This document shows, piece after piece, positions 11,701 through 22,946 of a stretch of DNA of 64,000 nt (the stretch's first letter is position 1; each line of letters opens with the position of its first letter). The position numbers were made by a program, and so were the translations under genes. The DNA is from Adiantum capillus-veneris (lineage: Eukaryota; Streptophyta; Polypodiopsida; Polypodiales; Pteridaceae): positions 85,710,342 through 85,774,341 of the forward strand of contig CM043953.1 of the NCBI GenBank assembly GCA_014529385.2, written 5' to 3'. The notes under the pieces were generated by a model, which saw nothing but the letters and a program-made list of their open reading frames with translations, had not been told where the DNA came from and searched no databases.

Positions 11701-12380
11701 TGTCAATTTAGATCACACCTCTCTTATATGCTCATTTGTACTTCAAGTTTTCTACTTTCAATTCTTTTTTTTGGCAAACAAACTTTGCATCAAATTTATC
11801 TCTCATGGCGTTTCAAATGTTAATGCATTTAATCTGTAATTATTAAAGTCTTCTTAAATTTAACAAGAAATTGTTTTGAGTGCTTTGTTTTTTCGAAAAG
11901 ATATGCAGATAAATCTAACTATAGTGGCCTCACATCAAAATCCAGGTATGACACTCCTTACTGCATTCTGATAATACCCCTCTTGAAACATTATTACAAT
12001 GCCAGGTGCAACTTTCTATTATTTGTGCCTATTCCCACACACACACACATTGGTAGATATATTTTCACAAATAATATACCCTCCTGGTATGTACATCAAA
12101 TACATTCCTCTTTTCATATTTCAATTCTCGGCATTGTGTTCTAAGCTGCATACTCAAAGACTACTAAGGTCATGACTTCTAATTGTATTGAAAGGGAATT
12201 TTTATTGAGCTAACTTGTCTAAAAGGTATGCAACTACTCATGTGCGCTAAGGTGCTTTGGGATACTAAAAGAAATTTTATTTGTAAATACTTTGTCACAT
12301 AAGCATACTCCAATTTTGTGTCAAACAGGTAGTAGATGTTTTGCTTTTTATGCCTGGTCTAGTCCATTGGTCACATGCAC
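8730..12380. other. Unassigned intergenic or decayed repeat DNA
   Basis: I recognise no gene in 3.6 kb. On the minus strand a TATAAAA box at 9,389-9,395 followed by a pyrimidine/purine leader resembles an LTR or gene promoter, but I found no matching repeat. 9,840-10,080 is purine-rich and 10,380-10,960 is strongly AT-rich. Confidence 0.4.
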
Positions 12381-12550
12381 ACAGATTCGCCGATTTAGGC
12401 AGTGTGTAGATACTCATCTTGGTGCAGATCCACCGATTTAGGCAGCACATTGATAAATTGGAGATTCGTGATTTTTAAACTTATACCAAATGCAGATTCT
12501 CCGATTTAGGCAGCACATCTTATTGGTGTAGATTCGCCGATTTAGGCAAC
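12381..12550 (+). repeat. Four short direct repeats of GATTCGCCGATTTAGGCAG type
   Basis: Near-identical 20-bp units lie at 12,382-12,402, 12,425-12,445, 12,492-12,513 and 12,530-12,550. The core CGATTTAGGCA is kept in all but the last base of some units. Spacing is irregular (about 40-65 bp), so this is a cluster of short motifs, not a simple satellite. Confidence 0.75.
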
Positions 12551-13038
12551 ATCGATCACAAAATCATGCTGCAGTGGCTGGCCACCACTGTGGCTAGTAT
12601 GATTTTTTCACCCGGGTATAGAAAATGAAAGATATTTTTTATTTGGATTTGGAATTGGTATATGATGATTTTCTGTTGGGACAGTATTTATGGAAGTGAA
12701 CTTGAGATTGATGAGAATTAATTTATACAATGATGAGTGTGACCAATGATATCCTGATTCATCAGGGTATGACATATACTGCTTATTCTAGTGGTATGGG
12801 ACACTAGAATAGGTAGTATGTGGATGACGGCAAGCATAAGCTAATGTTGTTTAGTTTCATATATTCCTGTGATGTTTTGGACACAACATACTAATCACTG
12901 TTTTTTACAAGTATTGTTTGCAGATTTTTATCTTCGCAACTGAGGACAGTTGCTTTCCAACGGAGAGGTATGCTATAGAAATGATATATATGATTTATTG
13001 CAGCTGACAAGTGGAAAATACTAGACCGAGCTAGGCCT

Positions 13039-13222
13039 ATGCGAATGGAAATATATATATATTGTACATTTTATTATTCAAGTGCTCTTTATGAGCTTTG
13101 GCCATTTATGACCAGCCGGCCAGTTTGTACTCACTTTGACCATTCAAGAATCTATAAATTATATCATGCACTACTATTTTTTATCAATAAAGTTATTATC
13201 CAAAGAATATTAATTAGATGAA
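13039..13222 (+). pseudogene. RNase H fragment of gypsy element H (left of the big insertion)
   Basis: The frame open from 13,039 ends in HALLFFINKV then IIQRILIR, the form of the gypsy RNase H stretch DHxALLYLVNK...RIVRW. It is cut at 13,222 by the LTR of the family A element. Its continuation, WMMFVMAFKFLIFHKPGK, is at 33,814 on the far side of that element, in the same strand and frame once one copy of the 5-bp target duplication is removed. Upstream of about 13,100 the similarity fades, and no RT is visible. Confidence 0.75.
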
Positions 13223-14155
13223 TGTTGGACGGATACGCCGCAACGGACGTCAGCACAGCGAGAACTCACCTAACAAGATTTGTCAGCTAAGGACGAAGCT
13301 CGACCGCAAGCACGTGGAAGCAAGCATAAGGTGTCAACCTACACTAGACCGACTCCTAACTAATTCCTACAGAGGTCTCTACCCAATGTCTAAGTCACAG
13401 CCTTCAAGAGTGCATAAGAGGAAACTTCCTACAATGCTTTCTAGAGCCAAACACCCATCAAACAATATCAAAACACCGTAGAACTTGAAGGAGACCCTAC
13501 TACCACCAATAGGTCGCTCTCCCTAAGGTCTATGAACCAAAACTCCAACCCAAAACACCCGGTGCAAAATCATGTAGTATGTCTGGCCGAAATTTGCAGG
13601 TCTCCGTTTCCAAAATCTAAAGTTCCTTATGTGTAGCTCTACTCAATGTGAACGGGTGGATATGCTGCAATGCAAAATCGGACAACGTATGCTCACCAAA
13701 TCACTAGATGAAGCTCATAGAAGGAGCTCGCAAAACCGGACCGTATGCGTGCAATGTAAGTATCAGTGTATAGCTCTCGTCAGGGGCAACACGCTGCACT
13801 TCTCCGCACTCGATTCCGACCACCGGTGCACACGTAGCGTCAAGATGAAGCTCACACTTTCTCTCGTACACAGTACGCTCACTCACAGACTTCACAACTT
13901 CTTTTCTTTAAAATGAAAAAACGTCCTTCATTAAGGTCAAAAAGTGGTATAAATACGTTACAATTCTCAAACCCTAAAGTTCCAAATCATCCATCTACTC
14001 AATCTAACTAACAAAACTGGGATACAATCTAGAAACTTCTGTAAGCCCCAATATTTACAAGGTGAAATGTCGAGTTTTCTCAGTAAATGAATAATTACAA
14101 AAAATGATAATCTGCCAAGAAGTCAGCCTCCGTAGGGTGTGTCCAGCTTCTAGCA
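13223..14155 (-). repeat. 3' LTR of the family A element
   Basis: On the minus strand it opens TGCTAGAAGCTGGACAC and ends CCGTCCAACA. It matches the LTRs at 32,879-33,812 (same strand) and 46,667-47,584 (opposite strand). It carries a half copy of the leader palindrome at 13,572-13,584. Confidence 0.9.
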
Positions 14156-14172
14156 CTCCCCCCCTCCTTGCT
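14156..14172 (-). other. Polypurine tract of the family A element
   Basis: On the minus strand an AAGGAGGGGGGGAG-type purine run directly precedes the 3' LTR. The plus-strand chimera has an equivalent run at 46,650-46,666. It would prime plus-strand DNA synthesis. Confidence 0.8.
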
Positions 14173-14207
14173 CATGTCGTCCCCTACATGGCAGTTGAGC
14201 TGCTTCT

Positions 14208-17200
14208 TCATCTTATGGTTTCGTGCATCTTGAGCAGCAACTCATATCTTGCATGTAAATCCACGAGTGTTGGGCCGAAGTTTATGGTGAAGAAGCCGGT
14301 GTAGAATGCTTCTTCAAAGGCCTGGAGGTGATAGGATGGCAGAAACATTATCCTTTGATACAAGTTATGTATCACCTCCTTGGAATGCTGACCAGACAGA
14401 TCATATGCACACCTGTACGTATCTTGAAAGAAGAAGATACTGTCTACCACCTGGCCTGCTTTGAACGTCTCAAAAGTTGCCTAAAGGGTTTTGCAGATCT
14501 TCCTCATCATTATGCAGGAAAGGTCAGGCAAACCAGTGAACAATTTGATGGCGCCCGTTAGGGTTTTCACCATGTATTGAACACTTATACTCTCGCCTGA
14601 CAGCTTCAGATAGTTCAGCCAAGTGGGTTGGCTTCTTTGTAGTATTTCCTGGGCCTTCCACGTCCGTATCCTTGGTAGAGGTCATAAGCTTAGATTATCT
14701 CTGATGAGTGGGTTACTCTACCAGATGGATAAGGTACTATGGGTACTTAGTCAACCATTCTTTTCTCCACCTGGGCTGGGAGTCGACTATTAACTTGGCC
14801 CCTTCAAGCTGGGAGATATTTGCTATGTACAGTGGCACTGTTGGCTCTTCTCTTATCCTCTTGTTGATAGTGGCGGCTGCATATTTTAGCAAAGGATATG
14901 GGAGAGAGGGTTGTAGCCATTCACGTCGGAGGTTTCTGGCGTCGATCTTCTGAATGGTCATGGATTTAAAAACCCTATGCTCCCATTCCAAGGCTTGCTT
15001 GGCCGTTTCTCTGATTTCTACCTCTATGGCCTTGCGCAGCTTCTCTTCCTCTTCTTGCGTCAGATCTTGTAGCTCCTGAGAGGGTCCTACTAGGATGTCC
15101 TCTTGCATGGGTGTGTCCATATATAGGATCTGCCACATTCTCTAGGTCTATGCCTTCCATGGCTGCCAGCCCTGTGCCTGCTTGCTCTTCTGCTTACTGT
15201 CCTCTCAGCTCTTCTATCTGCTTTAGGAGCGTCTGTTTCTCTGCTTCGGCTTCTTCTCCCATGTTCACGAGGAGGTCATTTAATTTGGCGTTTACCTTTT
15301 CCGCCTCCTCAAGATTTCTCTTGATAACTTCTAGATCATCTTGCATTGCCTTTTGCTCTTCTTCCGTGCGTGTTTGCATCACCACGGACCCTTCCGCCAT
15401 CATCAACCTTTGCTTTTTCTCTAAAGTTAACTCTTTCTGAAGCTCTTTCATCTGTTCTTCATAGATCTGGCTTTCTGTAGTGGTGTGAATCGAGCTATTA
15501 GCTCTGACTCTGGCAGGAGATGCTCGTAGCCGCTGGATGGTTTGATCTTTATTTTAAGCTGGTCCTTGAGCTTAAGGACCTCATCCTGCCTAGCCTCTTG
15601 GTCTATTTCTGCCTTTTCCTTGGCATTTCTCATGGCCTCTACTTTCTTGGACTCCTCAGCAAGTTGTAGGGCTAGGTTATCCCTTTCCCTCTCTATATCT
15701 CTCAATGACTTCCTAAGTTGTCTATACTCCTCTTCGGCTCCTTGCAGTCTTTGGGCTGCAGCGCGATTTTCTCTTTCCATTTCGTGGCATCTTTGCAATG
15801 CCCTTGCCAGAATGGCTTGCAGCTCTGCTTCTCTTTCTATCTGCCTTTGGCTTTGCTTCTGTAAAGTGTCAACTTTCAGCTTTATCTACACCACAGTGGC
15901 TTTGAGAGTTGCCCTTTCACTTTCTGAGGCCATTGGTTGGGCTCTGATCTCGGCTAGCTTTGTCATCACCACATCACAATCATTGGTGGGCGGGTGCAGG
16001 TCCACTGTATCAGTGGCCATCTCCTTTAGCTCTACTATCCGTATGCTTTGCATTTGCTCTTTGTTCCCTGTGCTTGAGAAGTCGAATGCGACTGTGGCAA
16101 CCTCTTCTTTTGTGTATCCGGCTGCTAGCAGGTCTAGAAATGTGTTATATGACTCATTTGGCTCTGGTTGCTCACTTTTAGGCTTAGCCTTTTCCTTTGG
16201 TTCGTGCTCCTGGCTTTGCTCTTGCTTGGCCTCTTCTTGTTCTTCTGGTTTGTCTTGCTCCTCGTTGTCTTCATGTGGAGGACTACGAGGAGGTGGTGAA
16301 GGCAATGGGCTGGCTGGCCGGTGGACTTGTCAGCTTTTTCTTGAAATCTCTGTCCGCCTTGGTCTTCCTTTCTCTCTCTTGGCCTTCCTGCTCTTCTAGC
16401 AGTTTCTGTCGTACTTGTTCCACTTCCTCTTCTGTAAAGGACACATGTGGGATATTCTCTGCTGTAGCATCAAGTATCTCAAAAGTCTTAATGTCATCAT
16501 CAAATCTGTCTCTGTGCACCCGTCGGGATGATCCCGACATTGCTTCTAGAGACGGCTTCCATAGCTCGTCTAAATCTCCTTTGAGGGCTCTTTCTGCCCT
16601 GAAGCTTTCCATCAACCGCTCTAGTTGTGCAGCTTTTTGTGATTTCGTTTCTTTTGCTAGCACTTGGGGCATATTTTTTCTTTCCTTTCTTCTGCTCGGG
16701 CTGCTCTTCTTGCACGGTTTCCAATCGGCATTTCAAACGGGTTGCCACCCTTGGTGCTTTTTGTTGCTCGTCTTCTTTATCTTCTTTGAGCCTCAGCCAG
16801 TCGTTTAGTGATGGAGGGTGCAATGCCCCATAAATCACCTTCGTGATTAGCTCACCCGACACGATGTATGTGGGGTTCTTGTTACCCATCTTCACCAAAT
16901 TAGCAGTATATACGCTGCATAATTGATGATCTTTGGCTTGCTTTTCTGCATTTCCCAGGTGAATGTTGTGGCAATTGATGCAGACAACATTCTGTACTTT
17001 TGTGGCCGCTTTGTACACATATGGAAATATTGATTATACAGCTGGCTCATGATTGCCACTTTGGGGTTGACAATATCTTCAAAGGTGTAGTTGGCTTTCT
17101 TTTCATTGTACACCTTTACTTCGTCTCTTCTTTTGGTTACACTATCCCCCTTGATGGAGAGGTCTAGTGCAACTGCCACCACTCTTTCCGTGATCAGAAT

Positions 17201-17634
17201 CTCGGTGCCTGGATTGCCCTGCAGATCTGTTACTCTGGCCACTCCATCTTCTTTTATTCTTGTCACAAATTCCGAGACTCTTTTTATGTCAATACCCGCC
17301 GGCACCGATTCAAAGTAATTGTGGAGATCAATCTTCTCCAGATACTCTGACATCTTGCTTCTGACGAACTCATTGAGTTCCCGCGTAACATTAGTAGCTC
17401 TATCACGTTTCCATTGGTGTCTTTGAACACGCCTTGGTAAATCTTTAAATCATTGGATTCCAAAAGATCTTCTTGGATCCATGTGCTTGTTGGCTTTAGA
17501 GTTCCTTATGGTATGACGAAGGGCTCAACCTCTTCTAGGTAATCTTTTATGGTCATTCTTTTCTTCTTTGCCGGTGACTTTGTAGCTGCCATAGATCCTG
17601 TTGCACTCAGTAGTCCGAAGTTAGCATATTTTTC
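14208..17634 (-). pseudogene. Long coiled-coil protein ORF in the envelope position of family A
   Basis: A chain of minus-strand frames from MEKYANFGLL at 17,634 to about 14,208, just before the polypurine tract; intact it would code for about 1,100 residues. Visible pieces: an N-terminal globular part (17,353-16,892, continuing in another frame to 16,500), a Lys/Gln-rich linker, a conserved block with ERLMESFRAERALKGDL (16,672-16,283), a Pro/Glu/Gln-rich stretch (16,305-15,886), a long heptad-type coiled coil rich in Glu, Lys, Gln and Leu (15,798-15,194), and a C-terminal block with REWLQPSLPYPLLKY and FLPSYHLQAFEEAFYTG. At least five frame changes break it. No gag, pol or envelope motif, signal peptide or membrane segment is visible. 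The same protein, half of it replaced by a gag, recurs at 44,056-46,611. Function unknown. Confidence 0.7.
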
Positions 17635-17639
17635 CATAT

Positions 17640-18660
17640 TAGATGAGAAACTGAGTTTTATCTATCCAAATGACTTGAAAATTGAAAATAAAGATTAAAA
17701 GGAACTTGTGAAACTGTGCATGTGCTCACAGTGTAATTCTGGCCAAAAATTTCCATTTAGACATCCTATGCGTAGGATGTCTTTTTCGTCAGAATTGAGT
17801 GATACTTGACATGCTGGTAGTTCTTGGCCTATGGAACATGGCTATGTGCTTGGATATGGATTTGGGCATCAAAAAAGTGGATTTTTTGGGCTGATTTAGG
17901 CTTTAGGTCACAAATTGGGTAGAAATTCCATAACATGTAGCAAGTGATGTCCAAATGGGTTGAAATTGATATATGGGCTCATTGCACCATGGTATTGCCT
18001 CCCATGATGTCACTCTTTGCACAGAAGGTCAAAAATATGCTTGAGACATCCTACGCGTAGGATGGCTATTTTATCAAAATGGCATGGGATTTGTTCTGTG
18101 GGTAGTCCTTGGCCTATGGAACATGGCCATGCTCTTGCATTTTGATTTGGACAAGACTTGATGCTTGTAAGAGCCCGTGTAGTGTTTTTTTGGGCTCAAA
18201 AAGTTATCTTGAAGGTGTTGGGGTCAAAAATGATTAGAATGGCTTCAAAACTGGTATATGAGCTCTTGAAGATGATGTGATTGGATCTGAAATGGACAAA
18301 CATCCTCTGTAGGCCAAAAATGTCAAATAGACATCCTACATGTAGGATGTCTATTTCATCAATTTTTGCTTCTGACCACACAGATTGGTTGGTTATGTGC
18401 TTGTGAATGTGCTGTGCAAATTTCATGTGATTTGGACAAGATTTGGTAGGTCTATGGCCCATTATTGCCTCTATGCCCTAACTTTGCATTTTTCATGCAT
18501 ATGAGGTCAATTTTGATCCAAATGTGATGAAACTTGGTGGCTAACATGTAAAGGTCATTCAAAAAATGTATGTGATGAAAAATGTTGGGATCTGTGCCCA
18601 GAAATTCCCTTGAGACATCCTACGTGTAGGATGTCTCATAATGTTTTTTCCATGGATTTT
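17640..18660. repeat. 285-bp tandem repeats centred on a 22-bp palindrome (family A spacer)
   Basis: Palindromes with core ATCCTACGCGTAGGAT lie at 17,760-17,781, 18,045-18,066, 18,330-18,351 and 18,614-18,635: start-to-start spacing 285, 285 and 284 bp. Between them other pieces recur in register, such as CTTGGCCTATGGAACATGGC at about 17,825 and 18,108, and GATTTGGACAAGA. The palindrome is the best-kept part of each unit. The array lies directly upstream (minus strand) of the coiled-coil ORF, and the same palindrome occurs twice in the 5' leader of the same element. Confidence 0.85.
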
Positions 18661-20418
18661 GTCACTAGTGCCTGCCCTTGGTCCCCCTGAGTCCCTTTTA
18701 AGCCTAATTTCAACAGAACAATCAAATGGATAGAAAGTAACTCCATGTGTGGGTTTCAGAGCCTCCGAGCTATTTTCTGAATTTTGGAGTGCTTTTTGGC
18801 GATGAAATTTCTTGATGTTGATCTCCATAGCTTCCTGATCCTTTGGGGATCCTTGCCGTATGGTTTTTGTCGACTTTGGCTTCACTGGAGCTTCATTTGG
18901 CAATTCGTCGCTCTAGAAGCACCCGTGGTTGAGTTTACATATCTTCGATGATTTGTGGTGGTTTACCACCAAAGGACTTGGTTGTTGATGGTATAGGAAA
19001 GCCGCTCGTGAAGTTTGGTGGCAAACGGGCATACGGTTTGGCCGCGAGAGCTATTTGACACTTTGTGTGTCTAATGTCCTTTCTGAAGTTTAGTGCCGCT
19101 TCGGGTCACTTTTTGGTCATGTGGGCCACAAAGACTTGTCGAGCATGTCGAGATGCTCCTACCTATGAATTTTGGTAGCATTTGGGCGCCTTTTCGCCGA
19201 TTTCCCATTTGGTGGCCTCTTGCGGGATTCTAGGAATTGGGGTCTTTCTCGATGGTTTTTCTACTACCTTTGGACATCGAAGACTGGTCTCCTATGCTAG
19301 GGTAAGTTGCCGATGAAGTTTCGTTGCTTTTGGGTTAGCTGTTAGGTGGCCGCTTCTACTTGTAGGTCTCTACCGCCCGCTTTGTGTGTGAACCCTACGC
19401 TAGTTTGCGCCACAAAATGACAAACATGCGCAAAAAGATCAAGGTGGTGAGCCTACCTCTCATGTCTGAAGTCCGTCGGGTAGTCATGCGCGTCGTAGAA
19501 GCTGCTAGAAGTTCCGCTCGCTCTAGGTGGCAGAAGCTCTCTCTCAAATGTGAATAGTGAAAATGAGCTAAAAATGAGGTGAAAATTTCTTATAATGGAG
19601 GTCCCCGAACCATTTTCCATGAAATTTGACATGTGCTTCCAACTTCTTGCGAGATGCAGTTTAGACTAAAAAATTTCTTGATTTGGACTCCATTTGCTTT
19701 GTTTACCAGAAATTTGGCATTTCGGTCAAAACCTGGCCAAAACACGCTTTCCGCTCCAGTCGCATAATTGCACCCCCACTATACCATAGGTTGGCATATA
19801 GTCACTGATCATCCCCATATTTTTTGTTTTTCATTACGATCGTTTTTCACTTGCGTTTTGTATTTTTGAAGTTTTTCTGCCGAAAATTAGCAAAACTAAA
19901 AGGAAAATAACAAATCAAACCCAAAAAGTCCCCAAAAATCATAATAAATCACAAACATCACCGCCAAACATTATATGCACTCACATGCAATTTTTATGGC
20001 CGGATTTCTCCATTTTACCAATATTTTGCCCAAAAAATGACTATTTCTACTTATATACACACACATAGGGGCTTGATTTGGCGTTTGGCCCCATATGTAC
20101 CTATAGATACATGTTGTATAAGGGCATATGTACTTGGGTTAGTCCGGAAAGTTTCACAATCAAACAAAAACCCTTAAAATAGTCGAAAATCATGCCCTTT
20201 TTTGCTCTTCCTGCTATTGGTTCCGCATTTGATAATGCCTCTCCCCCTCCTAGCCGGAGTCCTCCCGGACGACCAGGTATCGCCTCGAAGTATGTGCCGT
20301 GCATAGGTTGAAAAATTTGTGCTAATTCTTGGCCGATTAATATGGCTCTATTTGATGCATACTCCATCAATGCATGAAAAAATTAATGCTGTGCAAGAGA
20401 AGGGTATAAGCAAGATGC
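18661..20418 (-). other. Non-coding spacer of family A behind the pol region
   Basis: 1.7 kb without a recognisable gene. Around 19,005-19,350 a weak motif of the type GAAGTTTGGTGGCATTTGGGC recurs four times at irregular distance. Two open stretches on the minus strand (18,559-18,903 and 20,101-20,370) have no family resemblance, and I do not call them genes. Confidence 0.4.
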
Positions 20419-21066
20419 TTATTGGCAGTCGCCGTCAAGGTTGCCTGTTTTCTTTGCAAGTAACAGCTGTAACTCTACTGCTCTCTTTTTAATTGTCTTT
20501 TGTGAAAAAGGAAATTGCTTTGCTGCTACTGTTGATATAGCCGTAGTTGTTTCTTTGGAGAGGATTGGCTTGGCCGGAATGGCCGTGGACCGTATTTCTT
20601 TTGCTTTCCATTGGTAGCTTGTTTTTGCCGGTTTTTGTAGGTTTTTTGCTACTTCCTTTGTTGCCAGTGTGTTGTTGCGGATTGGCATCCACATAAGTTG
20701 GTGGTCCTTTTGCAATTGCTGCTTTCTGTTGTCCGATGTTGCTTGTACTAAAGGGAATTCCTTTTGCGTTTGATTTGGTAGCCAAATGCGAGTAACATTT
20801 GGGTTATTGTTGAGAATTTTCTTTGGGATCCGTATCTGTTTTATGCCCTTGGTTTTTGGTTGAACTATCTGCTTCGGTTGAATTCTTTCGTTGCATTGTT
20901 TTTGGTTTTCCATGGCATTTCTATCCTTCCTCATCCATACTTGTTTCCCTTGTTTTGGTAGCCTAGATCTTTGCACTGCGGTCGGTGACTTCATATGTAT
21001 GTAGTTAGCATGGTTGGCTTTTACCTGTTTGTTAGCCTTGGGTATCATGTTGTTCTTTAGTGGCAC
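20419..21066 (-). CDS. Lys/Gln-rich basic protein ORF behind integrase
   Basis: 215 codons, open throughout. The protein is very rich in Lys, Gln, Asn, Pro and Thr with few acidic residues and no predicted membrane segment; I recognise no domain. Composition suggests a disordered nucleic-acid-binding protein, but that is inference. It lies 80 bp behind the second retropepsin-like ORF on the same strand and in front of the palindrome spacer. It could be the C-terminal end of an extended pol polyprotein after a frameshift. Start chosen as the first Met. Confidence 0.4.
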   Translation of the reverse strand: MPLKNNMIPKANKQVKANHANYIHMKSPTAVQRSRLPKQGKQVWMRKDRNAMENQKQCNERIQPKQIVQPKTKGIKQIRIPKKILNNNPNVTRIWLPNQTQKEFPLVQATSDNRKQQLQKDHQLMWMPIRNNTLATKEVAKNLQKPAKTSYQWKAKEIRSTAIPAKPILSKETTTAISTVAAKQFPFSQKTIKKRAVELQLLLAKKTGNLDGDCQ

Positions 21067-21148
21067 TCATGCTGTTGGCTCTTTTTCCTGTGAGTGCATT
21101 GCTGGCGATTGATTATTCCGGCATTGCTGAGCAAAGGCTATTAATAAC

Positions 21149-21556
21149 CTATTGTTCTTGTGCATGGTGAAATTTGACGGCATTCGCGTTCCAAACTATC
21201 TGCACATTGTACTCTTTTTGCCAAGGTTGTCCCAACAACATTGGGTGTTGTGTGCTTTCATCCTCGACTACATAAAATTTGTGTGGGTAAATATATTGAT
21301 GTACTTGTACATGCAATATAGTCAAGCCTAATGTTTTCAATGAGTGTGATGTACTACTTTCCAACATTTGAGGAGTAGGATGAATTTGACCTGTGGACTC
21401 GAGCTGTTGGTATAATCCGTAAGAGATCAAATTTGCTTGAGCTCCAAAATCAAGGAATGCCGTCGATTCAATTTGATTTCTCCCTACTTTGACTGCAATT
21501 ATGGGCTCCACTGTGTCTTCATCCAACGTCGTTAGTCGAATGGCATTGATTCGCAA
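21149..21556 (-). pseudogene. Second retropepsin-like domain, behind integrase
   Basis: 135 codons with the layout of a gypsy aspartic protease: VKVGRNQIESTAFLDFGA, then NLISYGLYQQL, a hydrophobic second strand pair (LGLTILHVQVHQY), FYVVED and the C-terminal HPMLLGQPW, the usual ILLGxPW loop. The catalytic triplet is DFG (21,443-21,451) instead of DSG/DTG, a one-base change that should kill activity. A linker at 21,557-21,696 with two stops connects it to the integrase C-terminus in the same direction. The element already has a normal protease at 26,187. Family knowledge places retropepsin before RT, so a copy behind integrase is unusual; a remnant of a nested element is the alternative. Confidence 0.65.
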
Positions 21557-21696
21557 TGGTGCTTCACCTTGTTGTTGTTGTCGTAGAAGTATTCATTTTG
21601 CAATGCGTTCTTTGGCTTCCGCTTGAGCTTCTTCTCGTACTCTCTGTTTCTCCTTCATTCGTTGTTTTCCTTGATGGATTTGTTGAAGCATCTCCT

Positions 21697-22940
21697 ATGT
21701 GAGTTGTAAATGATATTTCTTCAATCGACATCCACCAATCCATTTGGGCATTTCTTCACCTGCTAATGTAGCAAGCTTGACAGCTCCGCTTTGTGATAGA
21801 TCACTAATCACAAAAGTCCCATCCCTCGCTTTTTAAGTTTCTTGGCATGTTGCTTCAAAGTATAAACAAGTACATAATCACCTGTTTTGAACTCCTTAGT
21901 GTGCACATGCTTGTCAAAAAAATCTTTTTTTCTTATCTTTTTAGCATAGATTGAAGCTACAGCTCTCAAGTGGAGTTCATCTAGCTTTTCAAGATCATCT
22001 ATTCTTTAATAGAGCTCATGCCCTGTCCATTCTAAGCGTTTCGCTACTCTTAGAGTTGGAATTAAAAACTCTATGGATAGTATAGCATTTAGGCCAAACA
22101 CCATGTTGTACGGTGTTGCTCCTATCGATGTTTCGTAAGCTACACTGTATGCCCATAGTGTGGAGTGTAGCTGATGATCCCAATCTGTTCTTGACTCTGA
22201 CACAATTTTAGTGAGAACTGTACATAGTGTTTTATTTGTGGCCTCAGCTTGTCGATTTGCCCGTGGATGGTATGGAGCAGATTTCCTATGTATGACCATG
22301 AATTCCTCTAGCAGATGTTCAATGAATTCATTAAGAAAATGTGTCCCACGATCACTGACAATTTCTATTGGTAAACCGTATCATACAAAAAAATTCTCAT
22401 ACAAAAATTGTGGAGTGGTCCATGCATCTGCTTTTTGAGTTGCCTTGGCTTCCGCCAATTTTGTGAGATAGTCCGTAGCCACAATGATATATTGGGTATG
22501 GGTGCGATATGCAGGGGGTGAGATAGGTCCCACAAAATCAATGCCCCATTTTGCAAATTCTCTTGCTCCCATCATTGGCCGTAGTGGCATCTCATCTCTC
22601 TTTATCGGCACCTTGGTGCGTTGACATGCGTCACAACACTTTACAAACTCTTCAGCATCCATATGCAATGTAGGCCACCATATTCCTACGGTTACGACAA
22701 TTTTTGTCGTCTTATCCCCCGAAAAATGGCCTCCACTTATTCCGCTACGTGCATGTTCTAGAATCAGTAGGTATTCTCTTTCACTTGCACAGATTCTAAG
22801 TTGTTTGTCCTTTCCTCGCTTATAGAGTTACGTTGGTTCCCAATTAACTGAAAGTCGCGAGCTTCGAGCTCTATAGCCCTTTTCCGTGCTCTTGTGATGT
22901 TGTCAGGAAACATCTTGGTGGTTAAGAAATCAATGATATA
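21697..22940 (-). pseudogene. Integrase of family A: second H2C2 module, catalytic core, C-terminus
   Basis: Joins element DNA to the genome. Segments: a zinc module ending CCDACQRTK (about 22,610-22,770), the catalytic core with WGIDFVGP (first Asp near 22,536), YGLPIEIVSDRGTHF (second Asp near 22,350) and the HPRANRQAE region (Glu near 22,240), where the usual HPQANGQAE has two changes; then a C-terminal segment with GDYVLVY, KLKKRGMG and PKWIGGCRLKKYH. Stops at about 22,380 and 22,006 and a frameshift near 21,840 break it. The first His of the usual H-X6-H pair is Arg in this second module, while Cys-X2-Cys is kept. No chromodomain seen. Confidence 0.8.
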
Positions 22941-22946
22941 TTGACT

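Noticed and set aside
12920-13040. Exon-like pieces with AG and GT borders just left of element H
   Set aside because: Short, no family resemblance, and the splice-like borders are expected by chance in AT-rich DNA.
15542-16399. 285-codon plus-strand frame rich in Ser, Leu and Cys
   Set aside because: It is the complement of the Glu/Lys/Gln-rich coiled-coil ORF; its composition follows from that and it has no domain.
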